DNA of 64,000 nucleotides from Utricularia gibba (GCA_002189035.1 CM007991.1:4402001-4466000), one strand, 5' to 3'; shown: positions 48,601 to 61,199, numbered from the stretch's first letter. Numbers and translations are program-made. Notes: a model not told the origin generated them from the sequence alone.

Positions 48601-50968
48601 TTGTTAAGTCATTTGATTTAATCTATCTATGAGAGTATGAGCCATAAAAGTTAGGATTGTATGCACGAAAATTATGGACTATCACAAAATGTGAGATAAT
48701 TCTATGGTATGATTGATTTTATAATTCTAGCAAATGAGGGATGATTTACTAATTGTTGACGAGTAATACTACTTTAAAATAATATCATATAACTCACATA
48801 GACTGGTCAATTTTTGTAATTTATATGCACACATAGAGACAAGTTTATGTATGATATAAATTTGATTTAAAATCATTGTTTCTATTATTTTTAAAAATCA
48901 TTTTTCGTTTTGTTGTTTGTTTTGCATATGTTTATAGAAAACTAAAAAATAATCAATTTCTTATGGAGGTGATTATATTTATTATTTTAACGATTTATGT
49001 ATTTTTGTAGAATTACCATCTGATAGTCCCAAAATCGTCATGCAACATAGAGAAGATAAAAACACAAAGAGAGTCTCAAATCATGGAACTCATGAAGTAA
49101 ACTAGAAGAGTTAGCCTAAACGCTAAATCGATAGTTATATAAATTGGAATGAGTTTCAGGGATGGGCTAGGAGATGTAAATTAGAACGAAGACCCAAATC
49201 AGTTAAATATAGTAGAAATCACATATTAACCTATGGACAATAAATCAGTTGACATATTCTCGGCAAATCGGATATGATCCTAAATGGGATAAGAAAGAGG
49301 TACTGATAGCTTGCAACGGGTGACAAGCAACATAAATGGTTGCCGACCTACAGAGATTCAGAGTAGGTGGCTTTTACTTGTCAACAGTACCACAGACAAG
49401 ATTAGAGATATCCTATCCAACGTAGAAAGTACATGACCCATCTAGAACATGTCAATTAAGACTTCTCTATAAATATGAGCCCAAATGGAGGGGACAACCA
49501 TTGTGCATTCTGCATCCAACACATTCTTTGTAATCATCTCCTTCTTTCTTAGTAAAATTCATTTCTCCAATGAGCTTCACCAGCTATGTGGTGATTTCTA
49601 GATTAAAACTCTTGGTCTCATTTTCTTGCTTTTCATACCATTAAAACTTTAATATTCTAAATTGATAAATCAAACCATGAAAAATCGTCGGTTCATCCCT
49701 CACCTAATAGGTTCATTTCTCTTTAACTGATTTGGACCATAACACCATCATCAAAAGAGTAAGAACATGATTCATGGATGAGTGCTTGAAAAAGGTGAAG
49801 TTACTATTTGAATTCAATATGGATTTGCATGTGCTAATCCAAAAGGCTTCTCTTATCTCTCTAAGAGTACTATTGGACAAAAGAACATTTTGGTTAGTAT
49901 GGTTGTGATCATTAAACATGGTTTGGGCCTCGCACTTCCAATTCAAGCGTGACTACAACAATTCAAGTTTTATAGCATATGTGGCCTAGGTTTGAAAAGA
50001 GAAATCACGAGTTATAGAGAATATCTACTATGAGAACATACATTGAACATTTAGAAGGTATTTGCTCCTATTGGAAATTATAACCTTCATCATGGTCATC
50101 TGTTCAATCTCACATTATACAATGAGTAAAGAGTGGATTTGAATATAACCTAGCAATGATGAGAGGTCAAAACAAGGAATATGATAACACAACCTATATA
50201 GTTTTTATGTGAGGCTAGTGTCACATTACAATATGGGTGAAAAACGGGTTCTGGGTTGAAAGATCAAATGGGATGGGTTTGAGGAAGAACGAATATCTAT
50301 GAAGGAATAGGGTGGCCAATACCACTCCCATCGCAACTGTTACATGAAATCCTACCAAAACCAGTTTAAATATTGCAGCCAAAGTTGTCGTTCGACCATT
50401 GGGAATGTCAATCGGAAAGGGATAGATAAAGAAGAGAACACGAATTTTAGGTTTTGCAGAAGTGAAAGAAGTATGTCTGGTTCATATTGGATACTATTGT
50501 TGATGATCTACATATTTACAAACAAATATTTATTAGAGTAAATGTTATTTATTTACATGGAATTTTTACAATAGTGTGCTTTTTAAAAAGTGAAGAGTAT
50601 TAAAAAAGTTTAAAATTTCAAATATTTTGTGACTATACATAGAAAAAGTGGCATAATGTCCACGGGAGCGAATCACAGAATTGGGAAACTTGGGGCTTTC
50701 AAATGTTGCATCCAAAAAGGGAAATGGTGATATATTTCCGTTTCGTGTGGGCCATGGGCAATTTCTAAGTTTGGGCCTGGACTGTTTCTTTTTTTGCAAA
50801 CTAAACGTTATCATGCATACCAAATTTTCTGTGGGGAAAAGGATCCGTTGCCGGTAATTAGTATCGAGGGTAAGGCGCGCTGCGTTAACAACATATTCGT
50901 TCTGACTTCCGTGAGCCCTAGGTCCAAATTGGGCGGTTTCGCATTCGTCGGATTTTACAGCCATTGCT
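45674..50968. other. 5.3-kb AT-rich intergenic region
   Basis: Contains the promoters of the flanking divergent genes. 46100-47300 is extremely AT-rich. 47560-48150 has a repeat-like stretch (CCTAGTGGTTTACATGTCG; GGGGACCAATTTGATGA). Two stretches, near 48300 and 49470, have CTATAAATA boxes followed by TC-rich transcripts-like sequence, as in LTRs, but no ends or target duplications were found. No gene is supported. Confidence 0.35.
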
Positions 50969-53149
50969 ATGGCTCAGGTGACTTCTGTTGGATTTTCAGC
51001 AACTCAAAACTCGTTCCTTGATTCTCTATCTATTTGATTGCGCCTGGTTTAGATCTGCGGCTGAATGTTTTATTTTCGTTGCTTTTTATTCAGGTCGACA
51101 GCAGAAATTCTTCAGCTGGTAAACGAGCCCGGACAGATGGTGCGATATCTATAACCTCTATCTCTGATGATTCACGTATCTTTTCTTGTTAAAAATTTCG
51201 CAAGCTGTGTACAAATGCGGGGTGCCCTTCAGTTCTTTTTTTTTTTTTGTTTGCATCTAAAATGTACTGAATTCTGTACTCCAATTTTCTGGTCTGAAAG
51301 CATTTAAATTGGGGGTTACTCTGTTTGTGAACCGAAGTTCCTATTTTTATGGAAGTTTGTGTTGTTGAAGGTGGCCGGAGGGAAGATGACTGGACCTGTT
51401 CAAGCTGTGGTAACGTGAATTTCTCTTTCAGGACAACATGTAACATGCGCAATTGTACTCAGCCCAGACCTGCAGATCACATCTCTGTAAGTTTACAGGC
51501 TTGATATTTCAGAATCAACGTTTTCATCGCACCTTTTTTTTTTTTTTTATCTTTCTGGCATATAAACAGTGTTGATTCCACTACAATCCATGCTGGGTCC
51601 TTTGAATAAGCCAAACCTTCGTTTGCCTCTGTGTATCCTTGCAGAAATCTGCGTTGAAACCAATTCAAACACCTCATGGCTATTCATCTCCGTCTCCGTT
51701 GTGGGGATCTTCTGGGCCATCTATGTATATGGGAGTGCCCCCATATGGCTCTCCTCTTTTCAATCCACCGTCTTTTCCCCCATATGATATACCATTTGCT
51801 GGGGGTTCAGCCTATAATTACAACTTCGGAAACAGGCTTTCTGCTGCCAGCCCATACCGACCCTTGCACTTAGCTGGCGCACTTCCATATTCAAGTGGAT
51901 CAATGATGGCAAACGGTAAGTTGGTTTTTAGTGAACATTACGTAGACTCCTAAGATGTTTCTTTTTTGGGATTTTCCTGAATAAAATTCTCTCTGTAGGT
52001 GGTATGTACGGCATGTCTCTTCATGATCGATGCGGGCTGGGTTTCCCACTGGGCCCTTCAATTGTGAGTGTAAATCTTTGGAATCGATTTTATTCATGTG
52101 TTTTTCCATTTTAATTTTTTTGGTGGTAAATCATATTGATTGCTAGCTTTCTTTTCGTTTCCTATGATACTTTTTAAAAATGTGTCTGGTTTGCACCCAG
52201 TAATTTCTTGACTGTTAATTCTGTCTTCTCAGGGCCCCATGCCTGGATTTTTTCCCGAAGACAGATCTCCAAGTAGGGTTTCTGGTGCGTCATGCATGTT
52301 ATTTTGGAGATGTAAGCCTTTACTTGATTTATTTTATTGCTATCCTACTTTCCAGATGTCACTCGCGATGATGATTGGTCATGCCCCAAGTGTGGCAACA
52401 TCAATTTTTCATTCAGAACTGTGTGCAACATGAGAAAGTGCAACACTCCGAAGCCAGGATCACAGGTTTGATGTTTTCTTTGTGTTATGCCTCCTTCCTT
52501 CTTGAAAGTGATGCCAAATCTCCTTAGCGAGTATCACAATGCTAATTTTTACAGCTATGCGTACTCGAACTCTGTACTATTCATCATTTTTTTTTTCTGT
52601 GTTTGAAATCATGGATATTGAATGTGCGTTCGCTGTGAAATGCAGGGTGGGAAATCTATCAAGAGTTCAAGTAAGTTTTCATTCCTTAAAGAGTTTGAGC
52701 AGTCGTTTCTTATTCTTGGAAATTAGACGTGAATCTCGCTAATCCATAATTTAGAAACAGACATGCCAGACGGAAGCTGGAAGTGTGAGAAATGCAACAA
52801 CATAAACTATCCTTTCAGAACGAAGTGCAACAGACAAAACTGTGGGGCTGATAAACCTTCAGAGGCAAAGGACTCACAGCCTGATGTTTCTGAAGACAAT
52901 GAAAAGGTCTGCTGTGCAAGGTTTCTACTATATATGACATATTCTCTCATGCATGTTCCTTGTTTCATCATCTGCATCTTTATAAGAAAACAAGTTCAAG
53001 AGTATCCCTTATGTTCTTTATTTCTCTCCACAATGGGTTTCTTTTATTCACAATTAATCCGTTCTCCTAGTGTGTGTGTGCTCTTCAGCATGCTGTTTGT
53101 TTGCATCTTTTTTTTGTTTAACGATTTTCATTGCCCATTCTTCCAGTGA
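50969..53149 (+). CDS. RanBP2-type zinc-finger protein, three fingers (At1g67325-like)
   Basis: Exons: 50969-50977 (MAQ), 51094-51139, 51371-51486, 51645-51915, 51999-52063, 52233-52284, 52356-52465, 52646-52670, 52755-52906, and a final TGA at 53147-53149, giving 282 residues. Each finger has the W-C-x2-C...C-x2-C form: DWTCSSCGNVNFSFRTTC, DWSCPKCGNINFSFRTVC and SWKCEKCNNINYPFRTKC. Such fingers bind single-stranded RNA with GGU cores. Between fingers 1 and 2 lies a G/P/Y/S-rich linker (YMGVPPYGSPLFNPP). The gene matches Arabidopsis At1g67325. The last intron (52907-53146) is 240 nt and stopless, so retention reaches the same stop with 80 more, hydrophobic residues. Confidence 0.92.
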
Positions 53150-53437
53150 GTTCTATACATATTTGAGGTGGTCCAGTCCCCGTCAGCGTGCCCAGTCTGG
53201 TGTCTGAAAGTCGTTCATGTCGTTCCTGTCGCTGCAATTGTCTGAGTTACTAATTTATTCTTTGGAGTCCAAGTGTTGTATTAACCTGAAGTAGCACCTG
53301 TTGTCTTTCGTTGGTCTCTGGGGGAGCCACTTCTTTTTCTTCTCTGGGTGTTGGATCGTGCATTTGCGTATCTGTTTGCTGCTTTGTGTGACTTTTTTTG
53401 GTTTTATTTTTTGCTGTTCTACGGCTTGAGCGTTCAT

Positions 53438-53460
53438 GTCCACGTCCACGTCCACGTCCA
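53438..53460. repeat. Hexamer repeat (GTCCAC)n
   Basis: Nearly four units of GTCCAC in the 3' region of the zinc-finger gene. Confidence 0.85.
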
Positions 53461-53482
53461 TCTCAATCTTGAGAGAGCCTGT

Positions 53483-53515
53483 CTAAACCCTGAACCCTAA
53501 ACCCTAAACCCTAAA
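53483..53515. repeat. Interstitial telomere-like repeat (CCCTAAA)
   Basis: About four tandem units, one with a G substitution, between the convergent zinc-finger and SPL genes. This is the Arabidopsis-type telomere motif (also called telobox). Confidence 0.9.
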
Positions 53516-53890
53516 AGTGCGTTGGGTCTTCTTTCAACCCCGTACAATGATGGGCTAATTTGTTGCTGTGAACTCAATCATAATCCGGCGTAGGTTTAGG
53601 TTGTGGGGGATTTGGCAACACAAGGACACTGCCTAGGAATTGCGCTTTGACGGATTTTGATTTGTGTGATTGCGGTGATATCTATGCTTCCCATGATGTG
53701 TTCTCATTTCATATTAGCCGTTTCCATTCTTGTGGCTTGTGTTTTTAATTGGTCGTGGGTTTCCTTTTTGGATTGGGTCAGTAGGATTGAATTCTAAGCA
53801 TTGTTGGTACTGAAACTTGCTAGGACGAGACCTAAATGAAATGCTCGAATCAGAATACAAGTCACTTGGTGAACCAAGATCAGTTGAAAT

Positions 53891-55186
53891 CTAGTGGAAT
53901 CCGTTGGGGTAGAAATGAAGCTCGTAAGGAGGAGTCGGTCGATGGGGAGCATGTGGTTGAGTCGGGAGCATGAATTCCCTGGCGAAGCCATGCTCGCCCA
54001 TTCCATACGCCACTGTCTCATTTTGTGCTGCTGCCCCATAAGCATAGCCTGAAGGTGGTGGCACTGTCTGTTCTCTTACACGTATGCCCCATTGGTCCGG
54101 CGACAGAAGAGAGAGGGCACGACCCTGCTCGGTTGGTGCTTCTATCTGGTTGAAGTTGATATAGGCTGCTCCCCTGTTTAGGGAATCAGTTTAAACAGTT
54201 AAAGAGCAATGTGAGCGGGATCGAAAGGAACAGACAGCTGAAAAATCCACCTGCTGCATCGGGCTGCATAAGGTGGGAGCTGTGAGCACCGTGCTGCTGG
54301 AAGTGAGACGCAGAATCATTGTTCAGAAAGAAGCCCATGGGATCCCCACCTCCTGTGCATTTTAAAACACTCAGTTCAATCAATCAATCAATCAATCGCA
54401 TCGTTACTTGTATTTGAAGTTGAGACTCAGGCTTGTACTGTAGAATGGTGATGCAGGATGCTGCTTCTGAATGATTTCTTGTTGCGGCTTCCTGCGCCGA
54501 GCATTGTGGTGGTGAAGTCTCCTTCTGCAGCTGCGCTTCTCACGATCAAATTCACACAGGCTATGGAACCTGAATGCAAGATCAAAGGCTAGGATGCTCA
54601 TGGAGAAGTACCAACTATGAGAGAGCTAGCGCAGTTAAAAAAGTCAGTAAGTAGTTCCTTGATGAAAAGGATAGCTTTTTTACTCATATACCCTGGAATG
54701 CTGTGTATGCCTGACTTACCTGCTGCACTGTTGGCAAAAACGGAGTTCAAGGCCGTCAACCATAACCGTGGAACATTTGGAATGCTCAGCACATACTTTA
54801 TGCTTACGGTAATATTCCTTGGCAGAGGAGAGATCGGTGTCGCAGCCGTCAACCGCACAACGCGGTGGCGGATGATTCTTACAAGACAACTTGGTCTGAC
54901 CCGATGCTGCTGTGGGCGAAGAAGGCTTGAGCGTAGTAGTCCCTGCATTTCCCAGCTGCAACCCCAGGGAAGAGGAGGGAGAAGCCTGTTGGGGTTGTTG
55001 GGAGCAGAAGAGGGTGAAGTGGAGGTTGTGAGTGGGAGCTTCGGTGGAGGGAGTGAGGGTGAGCAACTCTTCATCCTCTGCGAAAAATGGGACTGTCTTG
55101 GGGTTGTGTGGCGGCTGTTGGTGTTGTTTGGGGCCAAGACCAAATGAGAGGACAGTGTCCAAATCCCATCCCGTGTTCCACTCCAT
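53891..55186 (-). CDS. SBP-box transcription factor (SPL), miR156-targeted
   Basis: Four exons on the minus strand: 54720-55186, 54439-54569, 54251-54352 and 53891-54165, 324 residues from MEWNTGWDLDTVLSF. The SBP domain spans residues about 110-185: two zinc sites (CAVDGCDTDLSSAKEYY, HKVCAEHSKCSTV, RFCQQCSRFHSLCEF) and a bipartite nuclear signal (KRSCRRRLHHHNARRRK). SPLs bind GTAC and control phase change and flowering. The intron after CSR interrupts the domain at the conserved place. The last exon carries a miR156 site. Exon 2 donor (ACA/GTACAA) and exon 4 acceptor (GGAGCAG) were chosen because they alone keep frame with the flanking exons. Subclass is unresolved; the SPL6-like group is plausible. 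Confidence 0.9.
54101..54120 (-). promoter_or_regulatory. miR156/157 target site in the SPL mRNA
   Basis: The sense strand reads GTGCCCTCTCTCTTCTGTCG, two differences from the canonical GTGCTCTCTCTCTTCTGTCA site, encoding the typical ALSLLS peptide. This predicts repression by miR156 in juvenile tissue. Confidence 0.9.
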
Positions 55187-55704
55187 TTCCTCAACAGCTC
55201 CTCCTCCCGCAAAATGACGGCGAGGGGTTCTGATGAAAGAAAATGGCTCTGGTGTGCCGACCAACGCAGACTTAGCTTTATATCTTGGCGCTGTCAGGTT
55301 GCGCCAAAACACACACCTAAAATAGATGCAATGCCGACTGCACGCACCCCCTCGAACCAAGATGTTATTATTATTTTAAGGAAAACAATATCTACCTAAT
55401 CGAAACCGGGGCGGGGCGGGGCGCGGTTGATTATTTTGGGAGTGCGTGAGGTCCAAGTCCCAGAGAAAGGGCAACAACAAGAGCAGATCTACTCGGTCAA
55501 GCGAAGCGGCCCCCAGCACGCAGGACTTTCCGGTGCGTTCTTTCTTTGGTTCATTAGACCAAAGCATTTAATACTAATTATTTTACCAAAATGATAAAAA
55601 GCAGGAGTTAAGAATATTTTGTTGTTGCGGGGTGGGTACACACGCGCATCGATGCTGGGGGGTTGATGCTGACGTTGATATTGGGGGTGGGAGGGATGAC
55701 GCAA

Positions 55705-55729
55705 CCTCTCCTCTCCTCTCCTCTCCTCC
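55705..55729. repeat. Pyrimidine microsatellite (CTCTC/CTCCT)n
   Basis: About five CTCTC units, 0.5 kb upstream of the SPL start codon. CT-rich tracts are common in plant core promoters and 5' UTRs. Confidence 0.8.
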
Positions 55730-57099
55730 TACACGGGACTGCCCTGCCCTGCCCTGGGAGGGAGGGTTGTGTGTTTGCAGTTTATATAATCAACCAAACC
55801 CCCCACAGCTTTGCTCTGCTTTGCTTTGCCACTCATAAGGTTAGGTTGTGCGTGGGTCGGGTCATTCTAAAAGATGGGAGGAAAAGAAAGACACCCGAGG
55901 AGGAGGAGGCTGCTGCTGCTGCTGCAGCAGAATAGTGGGCGGTTGAGGAGCTCGCTGGGTTGATTCTCAGCGTCCATGCGCTTCTCCTCCTTCCCTGCCT
56001 GCCTGCCTGCGTCCCGTTCCATTTAATTTGGTAGTTCAGGAGCGGTCACTTTTGATTAGATGGCATGGAAGGTGCGGTCAATTTTAACTTTTGAGCACGT
56101 CTGGTCAATTTTCGCGAGCACGCTGAATGGTAGCCGTCATCCAATTGCCGTAATGTAATAATATATCCAATTTTTAACAGCCGTAGTTCGTACCCCGAGT
56201 TGCACGGCGCCCGAAACTTTTCCAGGTAAGGGCAATAAATACCTAAATCCAATCCAATCAAATCTGTAAGTAGTAGTAGTGAGCCGAGCCGAGCTGATTT
56301 GTTTTGTTTTTCTTACTAAAAATATTGAATATGTTGCAAGCCCTGGCATGCTTCTATCTATCCTCCTCTGCCCATGCCTCACAAAAACCCACTTCTAATA
56401 TTCAATGCTGCTACTGTGCATGTAGGTTGCCAACTTTCAGCACAAGTTGTCGTAAAAAAGTAGGTGTATTCCTGTAAGCTTAGCTTATTCTACTCTCCTC
56501 AGTTCAGTTCCACGTGAGTCTGAAAAATTTATGCACCGCAATTGTCTCTCATTTTTCCGTACAAATGCCAATGCCCCACGCCATTGATGGAGAAAGCAGC
56601 ATGCATCCCTACCGCCAAATAATAAAAAAAGAAACACGTCCAATCAGTCGTCGACACAGCATCGCATACGGACACTGAAATGAAAAGCAAAAGGAGATAT
56701 CATTTTTACCCAACGTGCAAGTATTAAAAAAAAGTATTACATGTTTTTCTTATTAAAAATACCAAACGTATTCAAAATCCTCAATCAACTAGTCAATTTC
56801 AAAATATAGCTGTAGAGTTGATTAGTTTTATCATTCTCACGTATGGTGGTAGCCTAGCCCTAGGGTTTCCTCTCCTTTATTTCGTTGGGGTTGCCCTGTA
56901 GGTCGTCAGATCTACATGATCTAGAAATAAAGTGGATGTATGATTCGTTTCTCATGGACTAGTCGTTTCAGAACTAACATGGTTTTTTAACATGTCCAAA
57001 TGGGCTCGGTCGCCTCTGTAGATGTCCTCATCTATTTTGGTTTCCAAAATAGATGAGGTTGATAAAAAATTAATGAAATAGATATAGTTTTTTTTCTAG

Positions 57100-57119
57100 T
57101 TTAGGGTTTAGGGTTTAGG
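57100..57119. repeat. Short (TTTAGGG)n run
   Basis: Almost three telomere-type units, 3.6 kb from the first telomere-like repeat and in the opposite orientation. Confidence 0.85.
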
Positions 57120-57336
57120 TCATCCTTCTTAAATGGTAATATTGAGGAGTTGTAGAGATGGGCTTGTGTTGGACCTTCACGGATTTGAGCTTAACCCAGT
57201 GAGATTCTAGGTCCTACAGGTTATATGACTTGTGGTTTGTTTTTACCGCTCAACCCAAATGGGTTGAACCCAATGAGTTTTGATTGGGCCCAAATCATAA
57301 CCAGGTTTTGCGGATTTCATTTATTTTTTTTATAAA

Positions 57337-59622
57337 TTAGTTCAAAAGAAAATTTGTATTTTTAAGTCGTTGCAAGATATGAAATATTCGTATCAAATAA
57401 ATTTGTAAGTTCTAATCTACACAAAATACAAATTTAGAAAATTTGTATAGTGGATTTCAGGATTAATCAAGGAGTAGATACTTGTAAAGTGCTTTTCAAG
57501 ATGCAAAATTACAGAATAAATATGACTCTTAGTCCAAAGTAAGACTAACAGCAGTACATAAGTTCAGTTACTAAGATCAAATCCAAACACAGACACTAAC
57601 CAATACAAGTTTTGTGCATAATATAATACCATGATACCTCAAGGTTGTCTAGATGATGTGGTATTAAAGTTCCTAATTTAATCTACAATGTTTCTATATT
57701 CACAATTGATGACACACATTTTTTCCTAAATTTCAAACTGTAAAATGGTTATATTTTATTATGGTTTAGGTTAGATAAATGTGTTTTTTCATGCTTTAGT
57801 GGTGTTTATGTTAATACTATGTGATTATGTTGAAAAGTGGACTAAATCCTTTGATTTAGTCCACAACTCTTGTTACTGATGTTTCAATAAGTTCAGCAGG
57901 GAGATGGGCCGAAAATTAGACTTGCAACCGTGTAAAACAAGCGAAAAAGGGCGTAAAATCCAAAGAAGGACAAAGGGCATTGTTCTGCTACCACCGTAGT
58001 CTGCAAGTTCAGGCCAGGAGCAGTACTGGCAGTCAGAAACAGTACTAGCAGTCAGGAACAGTGCAATGGAGTGAAGCAAAAGGGAAAAATTATTTCGAAG
58101 AGGAGAGCGGGAAGTTTGGGAAAAAGATAGCAGGGGGGCATAAGGGGTCTTCTTCCCCAATGGGAAAAACACAAACTAGAAGGGGGAAGGAAGGCCTTCA
58201 TCACCAAGAGTAGCACCGGAGCCGAGTCCAACGCTACTGTTCCGAGCGGTGAACAGTAGCTAACGGGCGGAAGAACAATCTTTATCTACTTTCCGTTTTC
58301 TGAACATTTAGAGTTTCTGCATTTGACTTGTTTACAATGTTTCTGCCATTTTGGTCAACTTACATGAATGAAATCGTGTTTTATTTCCCAAGCATGAGTG
58401 GTTAGAGTCTTAGGGATGCCTTAAGGTGAAGTGGGGTGGTATGTGCTTAGGTTGATGATGAAATTTAGTTGTCTTCCTTAACTCTTGTTTCTAACAAACT
58501 ATGGGTAGACCTAAGGAGGGAAACAAGTAGTTTCACAACTTAGATGCTTGGTTTAGGGTAGACCAACAAACCAAGACGTGAGCAGTCGGTGTTTTTGGTT
58601 AACCTAAGTCTATCCAGATTATTTCTCATGTTTTTGGTTAACATAGCCCTAATGTTATCACCCATCTCACACTTAGGTTTACCAATGTGCGAAATATGTA
58701 GAACTAGGTCTACCCGACTCTACTGGTTTTTATCCAGGACAAACATCTACTATCTCCGTCCTGATTTGTTGGTCTACCTCTAAATCAAGCATCTGAGTTG
58801 TGAAGCTATTTGTGCTCCCATCCCCTCCCCCTTAGGTCTACCCGATGAATGATAGAAACGAAATCTAAGACACATTGATTAATTCTCTTATGAACCGTAG
58901 GCCCACATCACCATCTTACACCTTAAGACTTTCCTAAGATTTAGTCAATTATATTTGATAAGTAAAGTAAGGTTTCATAATCACAAACTAATTGAAACAT
59001 CATAAACATTGTAAGATAAAATGTCTCAAAAACTAAATGTCTAGCAAACAAAAGAAGAAGGTGAAATAGTTCTGTTCTCCTTTTTGCTACTGTTCACAAC
59101 CCGGAACAGTAGCGTTGCACTAAGTTCTTGAGCTTGTTCTTCATGTTGAGTCTTTTCTTCCAGAAAAATTTTCTTCTTCACCCCTTTTCGTTTGTTCTGG
59201 AGCTTCTTCGTGTGTGTTCTTTGTTGTTGAAGCTCTTCTCCTTTCCTTCTATCTCTCCCAAAAAAAATATCTCCCCTCCTTTACTCTAATGCAATGTTCC
59301 TAACACCAGTACTATTCTTAATTTCAACCTGCAGATTACAAGCGGTAGAACAGTGCTTTTTGTCTCCCTTCGGATATTGTGCCTCCTTCAACTTAATACA
59401 CACATCTTTCAATCTGATTTGGTGCTAATCCTCCTACTAGACTTAATTATATGTTAATAACAAAAGTTGGATTAAATCAAAGGATTTAGTCTACTTTTTA
59501 ACATAAACACGAAATTAAACTAAACAATATGTAAAATATGACAAACCATACAAACCTAACCTAAACCACAAAAAAACATTATAATTTTGTATTATAAAAT
59601 GCTAGGAAAATGTATATCATCA
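57337..59622 (+). mobile_element. LTR-like repeat family B, copy 4, with a nested inverted copy
   Basis: The outer copy has diverged ends and duplication ATAAA at 57332-57336 and 59623-59627. Its left arm runs to 57706 and resumes at 58592. Between them is a partial, inverted family B unit. The hairpin near 59466-59494 has arms with two G-U type pairs (GATTAAATC and GATTTAGTC), 128 nt from the 3' end. Confidence 0.7.
57707..58591 (-). mobile_element. Partial family B copy 5, nested in copy 4
   Basis: Starts TGATGACACACATTTTTTCC, the complement of the family 3' end, and is related to copy 2 until the segment CACCGACTGCTCACG. Its own 5' end is missing and no 5-bp duplication was found, so it was truncated or formed by recombination. 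It has the perfect 12-bp hairpin at 57837-57864. Confidence 0.7.
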
Positions 59623-61199
59623 ATAAACTGATAATTTTAATACTTTTAAGTATTAATCAAAATAAAACAAACCAAACAATTGAAACATGAAGCAAACCGA
59701 ACCAACAACCAAAACATAAACAAGAAAAACTACATGTATCATTACATATTCTAGCCTAATCATCCAACATAATTTTAATATTGAAATGCAGCTTCATATT
59801 CCAATCAATGCTTCATCCTCATTCCATACATCTTGTTTTTACTAGAGATTTCAAGTTTGATCATCATCATCACTATCCTCATCCTCATTCCATGTATCTT
59901 ATTTTTGCACCTTTGCTTGCATCTAATCCTTCAAACATATGCACGCCTCTATTGCACTTGAAGCTAAGCGTGATTGCTTTGCACTCAACGTTCCACCAGC
60001 TGCAATAAAAGCACTCTTTGATGCTATTATCGAGGCTAGAGGTGTGTGAATATCTTTGGCTATGAGAGCCAAGATGGGGTAGTTAGTAGAATTGACCTTC
60101 CACTATCCTAATAAATCAAAAGAATCATCATTACATTCATAAAAACATTGTGCAGTGTTATATAAATTAATTTCACGAAAAGAAGATAATGTATGGGAAG
60201 ATGAAAGTTTACCACTAAGCAAAGTCCAAACATCATTATCATAAGTAGATGCAGAATTTCTAATTTTAGATGCAACAAAAGTATATGAACCCAAACCCCC
60301 ATGATCCTTCTCATACAACGCATACAATTATTTCAAAGTTTCTCTAGCATGACGATACATATGCTGTATATTAATATAAGTACCTTGAGTAAAATATTGT
60401 AATATTCAGTAATGATCTCAAACAATCATCACTTATTCTAGGATCTAAAATAGTTGCAATAATATATAAAATTGGAATATCATAATAATAGTGTAAAAAT
60501 ATTTCTACTCTACTTTCAATAGTAATAGAAAATGTGCATCACCGTAATACTTTTTTGAAAACACAAGTAATATTAACTAAGCCCACAAGTAAGATTTAAA
60601 GAACCTTAATTACATAAATTTAATACATGAAAAATGCATCTATTGTGAAAGAAAATGCCATTCAAAATAGATTTCATCACAATTTTTAAATTTTTAATAG
60701 CATTCGTATTTGTAGAAGAATTATCAAGAGAAATGCAAAAATATGATCAACAATTCCATACTCAACACGCATCATAACTATTAGTTAAGCCGAGGAGTAC
60801 TAAATGATTAGTTTGATAATGCACCCCACTGAATAATTTTGAGTATCGATAAAAAGATTTTAAATATTAACAAGTTTTGCAATTTTATCAAAGGAAATCT
60901 GATCTACAAATTGGATAACAATATGCCTAAATGATAGAATAGAGAATAACATATAAAATGCTGCATTTTCATCTTGTAGGCAAATCAATTCTCAAACTAT
61001 TAAAAGGAATTTTGTGTAAATCACACAAATGTTTATATTCTTACCTCATAGAAGTGTACCTTCATAAAAGTTGAACCAAATATAATACATGACGAACACA
61101 TCTATTGTGAAAGAAAATGCCATTCAAAATAGGTTTCATCACAACTTTCAAAGTTTTAATGGTATTCGTATTTGTAGAATCATTATCAATTCCATACTC

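Larger units (their letters stand above)
55187..57336. other. Upstream region of the SPL gene and spacer
   Basis: 55187-55950 is GC-rich and probably promoter and 5' UTR, with simple repeats: CTCCT units at 55705-55729 and GGAGGA plus GCT units at 55897-55930. 56040-57330 has no supported gene. A short (TTTAGGG)n telomere-like run lies at 57100-57119. Confidence 0.4.

Noticed and set aside
48290-49560. Possible LTRs with CTATAAATA boxes
   Set aside because: No ends, target duplication or second copy could be found in the window.
54384-54438. SPL exon 2 ending at the GTAACG donor near 54407
   Set aside because: It would make a 55-nt intron and put exon 3 in a frame with a stop; the upstream GTACAA donor keeps all four exons in phase.
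54617-55147. 176-residue plus-strand open frame
   Set aside because: Antisense shadow of SPL exon 1, which has a clear SBP domain.
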